5,784 nt of DNA from Treponema sp. Its GTDB lineage: Bacteria > Spirochaetota > Spirochaetia > Treponematales > Treponemataceae. The stretch spans positions 1 through 5,784 of the forward strand of contig JABUUX010000420.1 of the NCBI GenBank assembly GCA_021442965.1, given 5' to 3'. Positions 1 to 5,662 of the stretch are shown piece by piece. Positions within the stretch are counted from its first letter, which is position 1. Each line of letters opens with the position of its first letter. The notes under the pieces are model-generated. The model saw only the letters and a program-made list of their open reading frames with translations, did no database searches and had not been told where the DNA came from. Position numbers and translations under genes: made by a program.

Positions 1-54
1 TGCAGACAATCGTGAATTGATAGGATAAATGTGATATTAGTTTAAACACAAAAC

Positions 55-60
55 AGAGGA
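55..60 (+). promoter_or_regulatory. Ribosome binding site of the 118-aa gene
   Basis: AGAGGA lies five bases before the ATG at 66, a canonical Shine-Dalgarno spacing, and it fixes the start of the first gene. No convincing promoter is visible in the 54 bases before it. A TTGATA at 17-22 has no well-placed -10 partner, so the gene may be transcribed from outside the window. Confidence 0.7.
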
Positions 61-65
61 TTGGA

Positions 66-422
66 ATGGTAGGACTATTCTTTTTTATCAATGACAAAAC
101 ATTTACTCCGAACGGCTTTCTCATCCACACAGTTCCGCTTGAAGAAGCAGAGAACTACGGAGATATGAAAACGGACTTCCTTGGACACGATAAACTATTT
201 GAAACAACGTTTCCAAAATATAAGGGCGAGTACTACGATTTTCCACGCGGCAGGATTGTGTATGACACCGTGAAAGATGAATATGTGATTTACATCGACA
301 AATGTATTAAGGCGGAAAGCAAGATTCGGAAGCTGAAAAATCTGTTCCAACTGGAAGGCGAGCAGGTGAGGGTAGAGGGTGATTTGCATTACGTCTGCCG
401 GAAGTGCGGAAAGGGGATTTGA
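66..422 (+). CDS. Conserved hypothetical protein with FPRGRIVYD motif and C-terminal CxxC
   Basis: This encodes a small soluble protein of 118 residues with no signal peptide or membrane segment; the FFFI run near residue 5 is too short to span a membrane. Visible landmarks are FPRGRIVYD at residues 59-67, an aspartate-lysine-cysteine at 78-80, a basic amphipathic stretch at about 82-92 (KAESKIRKLKN), and a C-terminal HYVCRKC at 108-114. The CxxC at 111/114 could be half of a metal site or a redox pair, with C80 as a possible third ligand. From memory, a widespread family of uncharacterised bacterial proteins shares the FPRGRxVY block, the DKC and a terminal HYxCxxC, but I cannot name a Pfam entry or function. 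The ATG at 66 is supported by AGAGGA. GC content (26/60 at 241-300) is higher than in the following DUF262 genes, which suggests it belongs to the resident genome. It is separated from them by 138 bases and a promoter, so it is probably not part of their operon. Confidence 0.75.
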   Translation: MVGLFFFINDKTFTPNGFLIHTVPLEEAENYGDMKTDFLGHDKLFETTFPKYKGEYYDFPRGRIVYDTVKDEYVIYIDKCIKAESKIRKLKNLFQLEGEQVRVEGDLHYVCRKCGKGI

Positions 423-459
423 GATTTTGAATATTTCATCATCAAATTCTGAAAAACTG

Positions 460-468
460 TGGTATAAT
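460..468 (+). promoter_or_regulatory. Extended -10 promoter, likely driving the DUF262 pair
   Basis: TGGTATAAT gives a perfect TATAAT (463-468) with the upstream TG-n of an extended -10 element. No good -35 hexamer sits 16-18 bases upstream, but extended -10 promoters tolerate that. Transcription would start near 475, giving a leader of about 85 bases before the ATG at 561. A very similar motif (TGTGGTAAAATAA) occurs at 5604-5616. Inference from sequence only. Confidence 0.55.
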
Positions 469-479
469 AAGAGGATTAC

Positions 480-512
480 ATGAGCATCATTGAAATCCTT
501 GGAAGTGAATAA
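480..512 (+). other. 10-codon mini-ORF in the DUF262 leader (leader peptide or gene remnant)
   Basis: ATG at 480 opens a ten-residue ORF (MSIIEILGSE) ending in TAA at 510-512, with a GAGG at 471-474 at normal spacing. If transcription starts about seven bases after the TATAAT at 463-468, the GAGG would be at or just outside the mRNA start, so initiation would be nearly leaderless. The same frame continues protein-like for another eleven codons (NSYLKETSYRC) after the stop. This fits a decayed 5' end of an older gene as well as a true leader peptide. No function can be assigned. Confidence 0.3.
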
Positions 513-546
513 AACAGCTATCTAAAGGAAACTTCTTATAGATGTT

Positions 547-552
547 AAAGGA
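547..552 (+). promoter_or_regulatory. Ribosome binding site of the first DUF262 gene
   Basis: AAAGGA lies eight bases before the ATG at 561 and supports that start. The spacing is normal and no better in-frame start is present. Confidence 0.65.
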
Positions 553-560
553 TTAAAATT

Positions 561-1904
561 ATGTCAAATGAACCACCAAAAATCATCAAAGTAAGAGAGT
601 TTCTAGGCCTTGCATTGACAATACCCCCATATCAAAGACCATATAAATGGAGTACAGATTCAGCATTAACTTTATTTAATGATTTATATGGAGCCTTTAA
701 AGATGCAATTCCAGAATATCGAATTGGGACAGCTGTATTACATCCAGAAACAAAAATTTGGGAAAATGAAAATACACCAACAACAAAATTTAATATAGTG
801 GATGGTCAACAAAGAGCTACTACTTTATCAATTTTGATGTATTGCTTCTCAAAAAAATTACCGAAAGCTGAATATTCTAACCTATCAAAATTATTAGATG
901 AAAAGGCTTTTAAGGTTTTATCGGTAAATTCAATTGTTGATAATTATGAGATATTAAATTCAAAATTAGAAGAAGTTCCTGGAGAAAAGGTTGAGCGATT
1001 TCTGACATATATTCTTGATAATTGTACTGTTGTAAAAATCGAAACAAATACAGAACAAGAAGCTTTTCAATTTTTCGATTCACAAAATTCTCGTGGTAAA
1101 GAATTAGCTCCTCAGGATTTACTAAAATCTTATCATTTAAGAGAGATGAGTGAAGAAAATGAAACAGAAAAAGTATCAATAATTAATAGTTGGGAAAATA
1201 CAGACCAAAAGAAATTAGCGGCATTTTTTTACTCAAACCTATATCCAATGGTTTGTTGGTATAAAGGTAAATCAGGCTTATATTATTCATCTAAAAAAAT
1301 TAAAACATTTAAAGGATTAAAACAGAACAATAATTATCATTTTTCCATTTATCACAAAGCTGCAAACTTATACATTGAGCACTTTAATGAAGAAGGAATG
1401 TATGAATTAACAAGCAATAAAAAACTTGATCAATTTCAATTAACGCAACCTATAATCGCAGGAAAACGTTTTTTCTTATTTTCATTATATTATTACGACC
1501 TACAGAGAGAAGTTGAGAAAAGATATTTCCATAATTCTGATATGCCTACTCCGGACCATGGGGCTGGTAACATATATATACGAAATTTATTTCTTAATAT
1601 AGTTACTTTTTTTGTTGATAAATTTAATTTTGAAGTATTAACAGATTATAGAATTAAGAAATTATATAAATGGTGTTATTCTTTAAGACTTGTTATGCAT
1701 TCTGTTTATCCAGAGACAATTAAAAAATATGCGCTAGGGGAACATGACAGAATCAACAAAGGAAAGAAGCTATTTAATTTAATATCAGAGATGCAGTCTC
1801 CAGAAGAGTTTGATTCTATCATTTTGGATAAAGTAGATCCAAACAATATTAAGTATAATGACAAATCTGTAAATATGATGAAAAAAATAATGGGAGTAGA
1901 ATAA
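561..1904 (+). CDS. DUF262 domain protein without nuclease domain (GmrS-like sensor subunit)
   Basis: A 447-residue DUF262 protein, predicted cytoplasmic. Visible in order are IPPYQRPYKW at residues 21-30, RIGTAVL at 54-60, the family signature IVDGQQRATTL at 79-89, and the second DUF262 block at about 167-193, with FFDSQNSRGKEL at 171-182 followed by QDLLKSYHL. DUF262 is a ParB/sulfiredoxin-like fold that in GmrSD, SspE and BrxU binds or hydrolyses nucleotide through the DGQQR region. The remainder (about 200-447) is predicted largely helical, with a QLTQPIIAGKRFF stretch at about 293-305 typical of DUF262 C-terminal extensions. I see no EHxxP...GNL...N..K pattern of a DUF1524 HNH domain, so it probably senses or regulates and does not cut. 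It overlaps the next gene by one base (TAATG), implying one operon and possibly one complex. It is strongly AT-rich (14/60 GC at 1381-1440), which suggests horizontal acquisition. A role in anti-phage defence is inferred from the family, not shown here. Confidence 0.88.
   Translation: MSNEPPKIIKVREFLGLALTIPPYQRPYKWSTDSALTLFNDLYGAFKDAIPEYRIGTAVLHPETKIWENENTPTTKFNIVDGQQRATTLSILMYCFSKKLPKAEYSNLSKLLDEKAFKVLSVNSIVDNYEILNSKLEEVPGEKVERFLTYILDNCTVVKIETNTEQEAFQFFDSQNSRGKELAPQDLLKSYHLREMSEENETEKVSIINSWENTDQKKLAAFFYSNLYPMVCWYKGKSGLYYSSKKIKTFKGLKQNNNYHFSIYHKAANLYIEHFNEEGMYELTSNKKLDQFQLTQPIIAGKRFFLFSLYYYDLQREVEKRYFHNSDMPTPDHGAGNIYIRNLFLNIVTFFVDKFNFEVLTDYRIKKLYKWCYSLRLVMHSVYPETIKKYALGEHDRINKGKKLFNLISEMQSPEEFDSIILDKVDPNNIKYNDKSVNMMKKIMGVE
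1892..1896 (+). promoter_or_regulatory. Ribosome binding site of the second DUF262 gene, inside the first
   Basis: GGGAG lies within the last codons of the first DUF262 gene, seven bases before the ATG at 1904. With the TAATG stop-start overlap, this is the arrangement expected for translational coupling and matched production of two partner subunits. Confidence 0.65.
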
Positions 1905-3748
1905 TGGAACAACCTAAGGAATTAAATTTATTAAACATTTTTACGGGTACAGAATATATTGTTCCTATATATCAAAGAAGTTACGCTTGGGAAAAAGAAG
2001 AAATAGAACAGTTACTTAATGATATTTTTGATTTTACGGATCAAAATGATTCAGAATCAAAATATTATCTTGGAAGCCTAATTGTAGATGATTTAGGAAA
2101 TAATCAATTCTCAGTTATTGATGGACAACAACGTTTGACAACCTTATTTCTATTATTCACTTATTTAAGAAATAAGAAAAAAGAATTAGGCTTATCAGAA
2201 AAATCACTGGGGTTTGAAGCTCGAGAAAAATCAAATAAAACTTTAACAGCTCTGTTTTATGGAAAAAGAGAAGAAATTTCTAGTAGTTTGTATGCAAATG
2301 AATTAACAAATGGCTATGATATTATCTGCGATTATTTTGGAGAAAAAATAGAGAAAACAAAAAATGAGGCACTATTAGATTCATTTATAGGGAGTTTTGA
2401 AAAGATTCATATTATAAGAACCCAAGTTCCCAAAAATATTGATTTGAATCATTATTTCGAAATTATGAACACAAGAGGTGAACAGCTTGAAATTCATGAG
2501 ATTGCTAAAGGAAAACTTATTGCAAAAATAACAGATTTAAATAAAAGAAAAGTGGCTTCAATGATATGGGATAACTGTTCACAAATGGATAAATATATTC
2601 AGATGACTTTTAAGCCAGATTTACGAAATTCACTTTTTGGTCCTGATTGGGATAAGTTTGAAAATGAAAATTATAAAGAATTCGATGATGTTTATGATAA
2701 AATAATTCAATTTAGAAATTCAAAAGAAGATGAAAATACAGAAGAATTTAGCCTTCGAGAAAAATTGGATAATCCTACAAAAGTTGATATAACATCAGCC
2801 AATAATGCGGATGAGAATTTACGATTTGAATCTATTATTTCGTTCCCAAATTTTTTGTTAATAGTAAACGAAGCAATAAACACTAATAAAAGCAATAATG
2901 AAGAAGATGACACTACCCTGGATGATAAAAAGTTCTTAAAGACTCTTGAGCATCATTGGGAAACTGAGCAAAGTGCATTAAATTATATATTCAATTTATT
3001 AAGATTCAAGTTTTTATTTGACACAACTATAATAAAACGTGAGTATGCTAAGGACTATAAAGAGGAAGGAAAGTGGACTCTTAAAAAACTTACAGCTGGG
3101 AAAGATGATAATCGCCCGTATTATGGAACTGATTCATTTTCAGTAAATCAAAAAGAAATCCTCACCTTACAGTCGGCTTTAAGGGTTACGTATACATCTC
3201 CGAAAACTATGCATTGGGTTTCGAAGGCATTAAACAATACTACTACCATACTTTCTGAACTTGAAAAGTATTCTTGCGAAAAATTAAAAAAAGCTGCATT
3301 TCATACGGCAAGTGGATTCGGGTACGACCGTATTGTTTTTACATATTTGGATTATATTTTATATAGGGATATTGAAAAATTGCCTTTCTTAAACGGGCAA
3401 AAACAAAAATTAGATACATATCAGTTTATGTTTAGAACATCTATTGAACATTTTCATCCGCAAAACCCTTTAAATGGGGATAGTTGGATTAATATAGACG
3501 ATGATCCACTAAATAATTTTGGAAATCTTGCATTAATTACTGTCTCAGCTAACTCAAAATTTACTAATTTGAATCCTTCATCGAAAGTTAAAGAACATGA
3601 TGAAATAATAATGCAAAGTCCAAAATTGATGAGAATGAAAGAATTAATGCAGGCAGATAACGAAGGATGGACAACAAAAAAGGTTCAGCTACATTGCCAA
3701 GAAATGTTTGCGTTATTGGATGCAGAAATGAAGAGATATGGTTATTAA
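1904..3748 (+). CDS. DUF262-DUF1524 fusion protein, HNH-type nuclease (GmrSD-like)
   Basis: A 614-residue two-domain protein. The N-terminal DUF262 domain shows IVPIYQRSYAWE at residues 19-30, YYLGSLIV at 54-61, VIDGQQRLTTL at 71-81, and the second block YFEIMNTRGEQLEIHEIAKG at 184-203. A long, lysine/glutamate/asparagine-rich helical middle follows (about 205-500), including an acidic linker around 331-342. The C-terminal DUF1524 domain shows SIEHFHPQNP at 513-522, NNFGNLALIT at 537-546 and then ANSKFTNLNPSSK at 549-561. This is the HNH-related His-Asn-Asn pattern, with H516 as likely catalytic base or metal ligand and N541, N550 and K561 as conserved positions. Fused DUF262-DUF1524 proteins such as GmrSD and SspE cleave or nick foreign or modified DNA, with the DUF262 half controlling the nuclease. 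Both halves look intact, so the protein is probably active. The upstream DUF262-only gene overlaps it by one base and is its likely partner. The substrate (modified DNA, unmodified DNA or other) cannot be read from the sequence. Confidence 0.92.
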   Translation: MEQPKELNLLNIFTGTEYIVPIYQRSYAWEKEEIEQLLNDIFDFTDQNDSESKYYLGSLIVDDLGNNQFSVIDGQQRLTTLFLLFTYLRNKKKELGLSEKSLGFEAREKSNKTLTALFYGKREEISSSLYANELTNGYDIICDYFGEKIEKTKNEALLDSFIGSFEKIHIIRTQVPKNIDLNHYFEIMNTRGEQLEIHEIAKGKLIAKITDLNKRKVASMIWDNCSQMDKYIQMTFKPDLRNSLFGPDWDKFENENYKEFDDVYDKIIQFRNSKEDENTEEFSLREKLDNPTKVDITSANNADENLRFESIISFPNFLLIVNEAINTNKSNNEEDDTTLDDKKFLKTLEHHWETEQSALNYIFNLLRFKFLFDTTIIKREYAKDYKEEGKWTLKKLTAGKDDNRPYYGTDSFSVNQKEILTLQSALRVTYTSPKTMHWVSKALNNTTTILSELEKYSCEKLKKAAFHTASGFGYDRIVFTYLDYILYRDIEKLPFLNGQKQKLDTYQFMFRTSIEHFHPQNPLNGDSWINIDDDPLNNFGNLALITVSANSKFTNLNPSSKVKEHDEIIMQSPKLMRMKELMQADNEGWTTKKVQLHCQEMFALLDAEMKRYGY

Positions 3749-3768
3749 AATAGTGATTAGAAGAAACA

Positions 3769-3782
3769 TTTCAATCTTGAAA
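3769..3782 (+). repeat. Short perfect palindrome upstream of the acidic-protein gene
   Basis: TTTCAA and TTGAAA form a 6-bp inverted repeat around a two-base centre (TC), 21 bases after the stop of the nuclease gene. It is too short and AT-rich, and lacks a following T-run, to be a convincing terminator. It could be a small operator or chance in AT-rich DNA. Confidence 0.25.
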
Positions 3783-3795
3783 AGAGAGTTTTCAT

Positions 3796-3822
3796 ATGAC
3801 GTATGATGAGGTACAAAAATGA
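3796..3822 (+). other. 8-codon leader ORF overlapping the start of the acidic-protein gene
   Basis: ATG at 3796 encodes MTYDEVQK and ends in a TGA that overlaps the next ATG as ATGA (3819-3822), a classic coupling geometry. GAGAG a few bases upstream could act as its ribosome binding site. The encoded start resembles that of the downstream protein (MTYDEV against MTIEEV), so it may be a partial duplication of that gene's 5' end, a coupled leader peptide, or coincidence. No product can be claimed. Confidence 0.3.
3808..3811 (+). promoter_or_regulatory. Ribosome binding site of the acidic-protein gene
   Basis: GAGG, in the context GATGAGGT, lies seven bases before the ATG at 3819 and supports that start over the upstream ATG at 3796, whose frame closes at once. 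Confidence 0.6.
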
Positions 3823-4070
3823 CTATTGAAGAAGTTTTTGATGAATACAGAAATCTTGAGTTTGATTCAATTGAAGATAAAAAGCGGGTGATGGCTAACT
3901 ATAGAAAAGATCTCTTGGCCGCTGGGATGCCCGAAGATGAAGTTGAAGAAGAACTTGAAGGTTGGTTTGAGGTAAGTTGGACACAGGATGACTGGAAAGA
4001 GTGGTATGGTGTAGATACAGATGAAGAATTGGAAGATGCACAAGATAGCGATGCATATTGGAATGATTAA
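3819..4070 (+). CDS. Highly acidic, Trp-rich small hypothetical protein
   Basis: An 83-residue protein that I do not recognise. By hand count it holds 16 Glu and 13 Asp against 7 Lys/Arg, a net charge near -22, and five tryptophans (49, 54, 59, 62, 81). The N-terminal half (about 1-48) reads as two helices, with the only basic patch at 21-30 (KKRVMANYRK). The second half carries a Trp-spaced acidic segment at about 49-62 and a disordered acidic tail ending WND. There is no signal peptide, membrane segment, cysteine or metal motif. It starts 70 bases after the nuclease gene and ends 13 bases before the DUF2779 gene, so it probably shares a transcript with the latter. Small acidic proteins beside nucleases are sometimes DNA mimics, inhibitors or immunity proteins, but that is only a contextual guess; an ordinary host accessory protein is equally possible. 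It is a real gene on the evidence of its ribosome binding site and intact frame. Confidence 0.7.
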   Translation: MTIEEVFDEYRNLEFDSIEDKKRVMANYRKDLLAAGMPEDEVEEELEGWFEVSWTQDDWKEWYGVDTDEELEDAQDSDAYWND

Positions 4071-4083
4071 ATATTAGATAGAA

Positions 4084-5577
4084 ATGTCAGATAATTATCA
4101 CCTTTCAAAATCCCGTTATTGCAGCGGTGTTCAGTGTCCAAAAATCCTCTGGTTGCGTGAAAATATGCCTGAAGAATTTGATTCCAGCGTAATGAATCAG
4201 GCTGTTCTGGATAATGGGAATGATGTCGGCGATTATGCGATGGGCTTGTTTGGTGATTTTGAAGAAGTACCTCACACAGAGCATCTTTCAGATATGATTT
4301 CAGCTACCCAGAAATTGATTGAAGAAGGAGTTCAGAATATTTGTGAAGCATCCTTTTCGTATGACGGCTGTTTCTGCAGTGTTGATATTTTCCGAAATCT
4401 TGGTGGGAATAAAGTTGAATTGTATGAAGTTAAAAGTTCAACATCAGTAAAATGGATTTATGAACATGACATTTCTTATCAGTATTATGTTCTGACAAAA
4501 CTTGGATACGATGTTCAAAAAGCCTGCATAGTTTACATAAACAACCTGTATGTACGTCACGGAGAAATCGAACTTGATAAACTTTTTGCAATTTCAGATT
4601 GTACAACACTGGCAAAAGAAAGGCTTAATGAAGTTGAAGAGAATGTCGCACGATTCAGAAAATATCTTGAACAGAAAGAAGAACCGGATTGCGAGATTGG
4701 AGGGCACTGCAAAAATCCATACGACTGCGGTTACTGGAGCCATTGTGCAAAAGATATTCCTGAAGACGGCGGATTTACGGTCTGGAATATTTCGGATTTC
4801 AGAAAAAAACAGCAGTGCTATGATAAAGGACTGAATACTTTTGAACAGTTATATGAAGCCGGCGTGCTTAAAGGGAAATATCTTCAGCAGGTTGAAGTCG
4901 AACTAAAAAATCTGCCGCCTCAAATTAAAGAAAAGGAAGTAAAGCATTTTCTGGACACGCTTTCCTATCCGTTGTTTTTTCTGGATTTTGAAACATTCAA
5001 TCCTGCAATTCCGTTATATGATAATTCACGTCCGTATCAGCAGATAGTTTTTCAATATTCTCTTCATTATATTGAGAAAGAGGGTGGGGAACTAAAACAT
5101 AAAGAATGTCTTGCATATCCTGGAAACGACCCGAGACGACAAATTGCGGAACAGCTCTGCAATGACATTCCGCCTGATGTGTGTACAATTGCATATAACA
5201 TGGGTTTTGAAAAAGGGAAAATCTTCGATATGGCGGAGCTTTATCCAGATTTGCATGACCATCTTATGAACATTCATAGCAACATAAAGGATCTTATGAT
5301 TCCATTCCGGAAACGCTGGTACTATGCAAGAGAAATGCAGGGCTCTTATTCAATTAAATTGGTTTTACCGGCTCTTTTCCCCGACGACCCTAGTTTGAAT
5401 TATCATAATCTGGAAGGCGTTCACAATGGCGGCGAAGCCAGCACCACTTTCCTTGAAATGCAGAAAATGAATAAAGAAGAACTGGAAAAATGGCGAGAAT
5501 ACTTGCTCCGCTACTGCGAACTCGACACCTACGCAATGGTCAAAATTCTGGAAAAACTGAGAGAATCTGTTAAATGA
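4084..5577 (+). CDS. DUF2779 protein: Cas4/RecB-like nuclease region plus DEDD exonuclease-like domain
   Basis: A 497-residue protein of the DUF2779 family (related to the TM0106/COG2251 RecB-like nucleases), predicted cytoplasmic. The N-terminal part looks like a PD-(D/E)XK nuclease of the Cas4/AddB type: LSKSRY then C18-P19, E89, D101 (SVDIF), E115 and K117 in YEVKSS, and Q133 in SYQYYVL. It is followed by cysteines 203, 209, 215 and 221. C18 with the last three matches the one-plus-three spacing of Fe-S clusters in Cas4 and AddB. The C-terminal part (about 285-497) has an RNase H-like exonuclease pattern: FLDFET with D301 and E303, AYNMGFE with N372 and E376, and YCELD with Y477 and D481, a DEDDy-like arrangement with Glu in the motif II position. 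It would act on DNA or RNA ends, but the family's substrate is unknown to me. Start: the ATG at 4084 has no strong Shine-Dalgarno and lies 13 bases after the acidic gene's stop, so it may depend on coupling. GC content resembles the first gene more than the DUF262 pair. Confidence 0.88.
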   Translation: MSDNYHLSKSRYCSGVQCPKILWLRENMPEEFDSSVMNQAVLDNGNDVGDYAMGLFGDFEEVPHTEHLSDMISATQKLIEEGVQNICEASFSYDGCFCSVDIFRNLGGNKVELYEVKSSTSVKWIYEHDISYQYYVLTKLGYDVQKACIVYINNLYVRHGEIELDKLFAISDCTTLAKERLNEVEENVARFRKYLEQKEEPDCEIGGHCKNPYDCGYWSHCAKDIPEDGGFTVWNISDFRKKQQCYDKGLNTFEQLYEAGVLKGKYLQQVEVELKNLPPQIKEKEVKHFLDTLSYPLFFLDFETFNPAIPLYDNSRPYQQIVFQYSLHYIEKEGGELKHKECLAYPGNDPRRQIAEQLCNDIPPDVCTIAYNMGFEKGKIFDMAELYPDLHDHLMNIHSNIKDLMIPFRKRWYYAREMQGSYSIKLVLPALFPDDPSLNYHNLEGVHNGGEASTTFLEMQKMNKEELEKWREYLLRYCELDTYAMVKILEKLRESVK

Positions 5578-5605
5578 TTTAAAACTATCGGAAATTGATA
5601 GAGTG

Positions 5606-5614
5606 TGGTAAAAT
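5606..5614 (+). promoter_or_regulatory. Extended -10 promoter-like motif downstream of the DUF2779 gene
   Basis: TGGTAAAAT is an extended -10 with one mismatch to TATAAT, inside a 13-base stretch (5604-5616) that differs from 458-470 at one position. It lies about 30 bases before an ATG at 5636 with GAGGTG at 5625-5630. It probably marks the start of a separate transcription unit reading out of the window. A TTGATA at 5595-5600 is too close (8 bases) to be its -35. Confidence 0.4.
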
Positions 5615-5635
5615 AATAGACAATGAGGTGTAAAT

Positions 5636-5662
5636 ATGAATTCTAAAGGCAATTCTCCATGA
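5636..5662 (+). other. 8-codon mini-ORF with good ribosome binding site (leader or broken gene start)
   Basis: GAGGTG five bases before an ATG gives a short ORF (MNSKGNSP) that ends at once in TGA. A second ATG at 5659 overlaps that stop (ATGA) and closes after six codons. Good initiation signals with no body suggest either a leader peptide or the 5' stump of a frameshifted or deleted gene. Nothing identifiable follows before the window ends. Confidence 0.3.

Noticed and set aside
17..46. TTGATA (17-22) and TTTAAA (41-46) as a promoter for the first gene
   Set aside because: The -10 match is poor and the implied start would fall at about 53, right on the ribosome binding site.
423..560. CRISPR array, tRNA or riboswitch in the intergenic regions
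   Set aside because: No regularly spaced repeats, cloverleaf or known aptamer pattern was seen in 423-560, 3749-3818 or 5578-5784.
3777..3807. TTGAAA and TATGAT as a promoter for the acidic-protein gene
   Set aside because: The spacer is 19 bases and transcription would begin after the ribosome binding site at 3808-3811, so it could not serve that gene well.
4550..4834. 94-codon + strand ORF inside the DUF2779 gene
   Set aside because: It overlaps a well-supported domain region of DUF2779 in another frame and has no recognisable motif.
5585..5601. CTATC...GATAG hairpin after the DUF2779 stop as a terminator
   Set aside because: The stem is only five bases and no T-run follows on the + strand, so termination is not supported.
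5365..5652. 95-codon minus strand ORF over the end of the DUF2779 gene
   Set aside because: Its Phe-rich composition is what antisense of a Glu/Lys-rich gene gives, and it covers the conserved exonuclease motif III.
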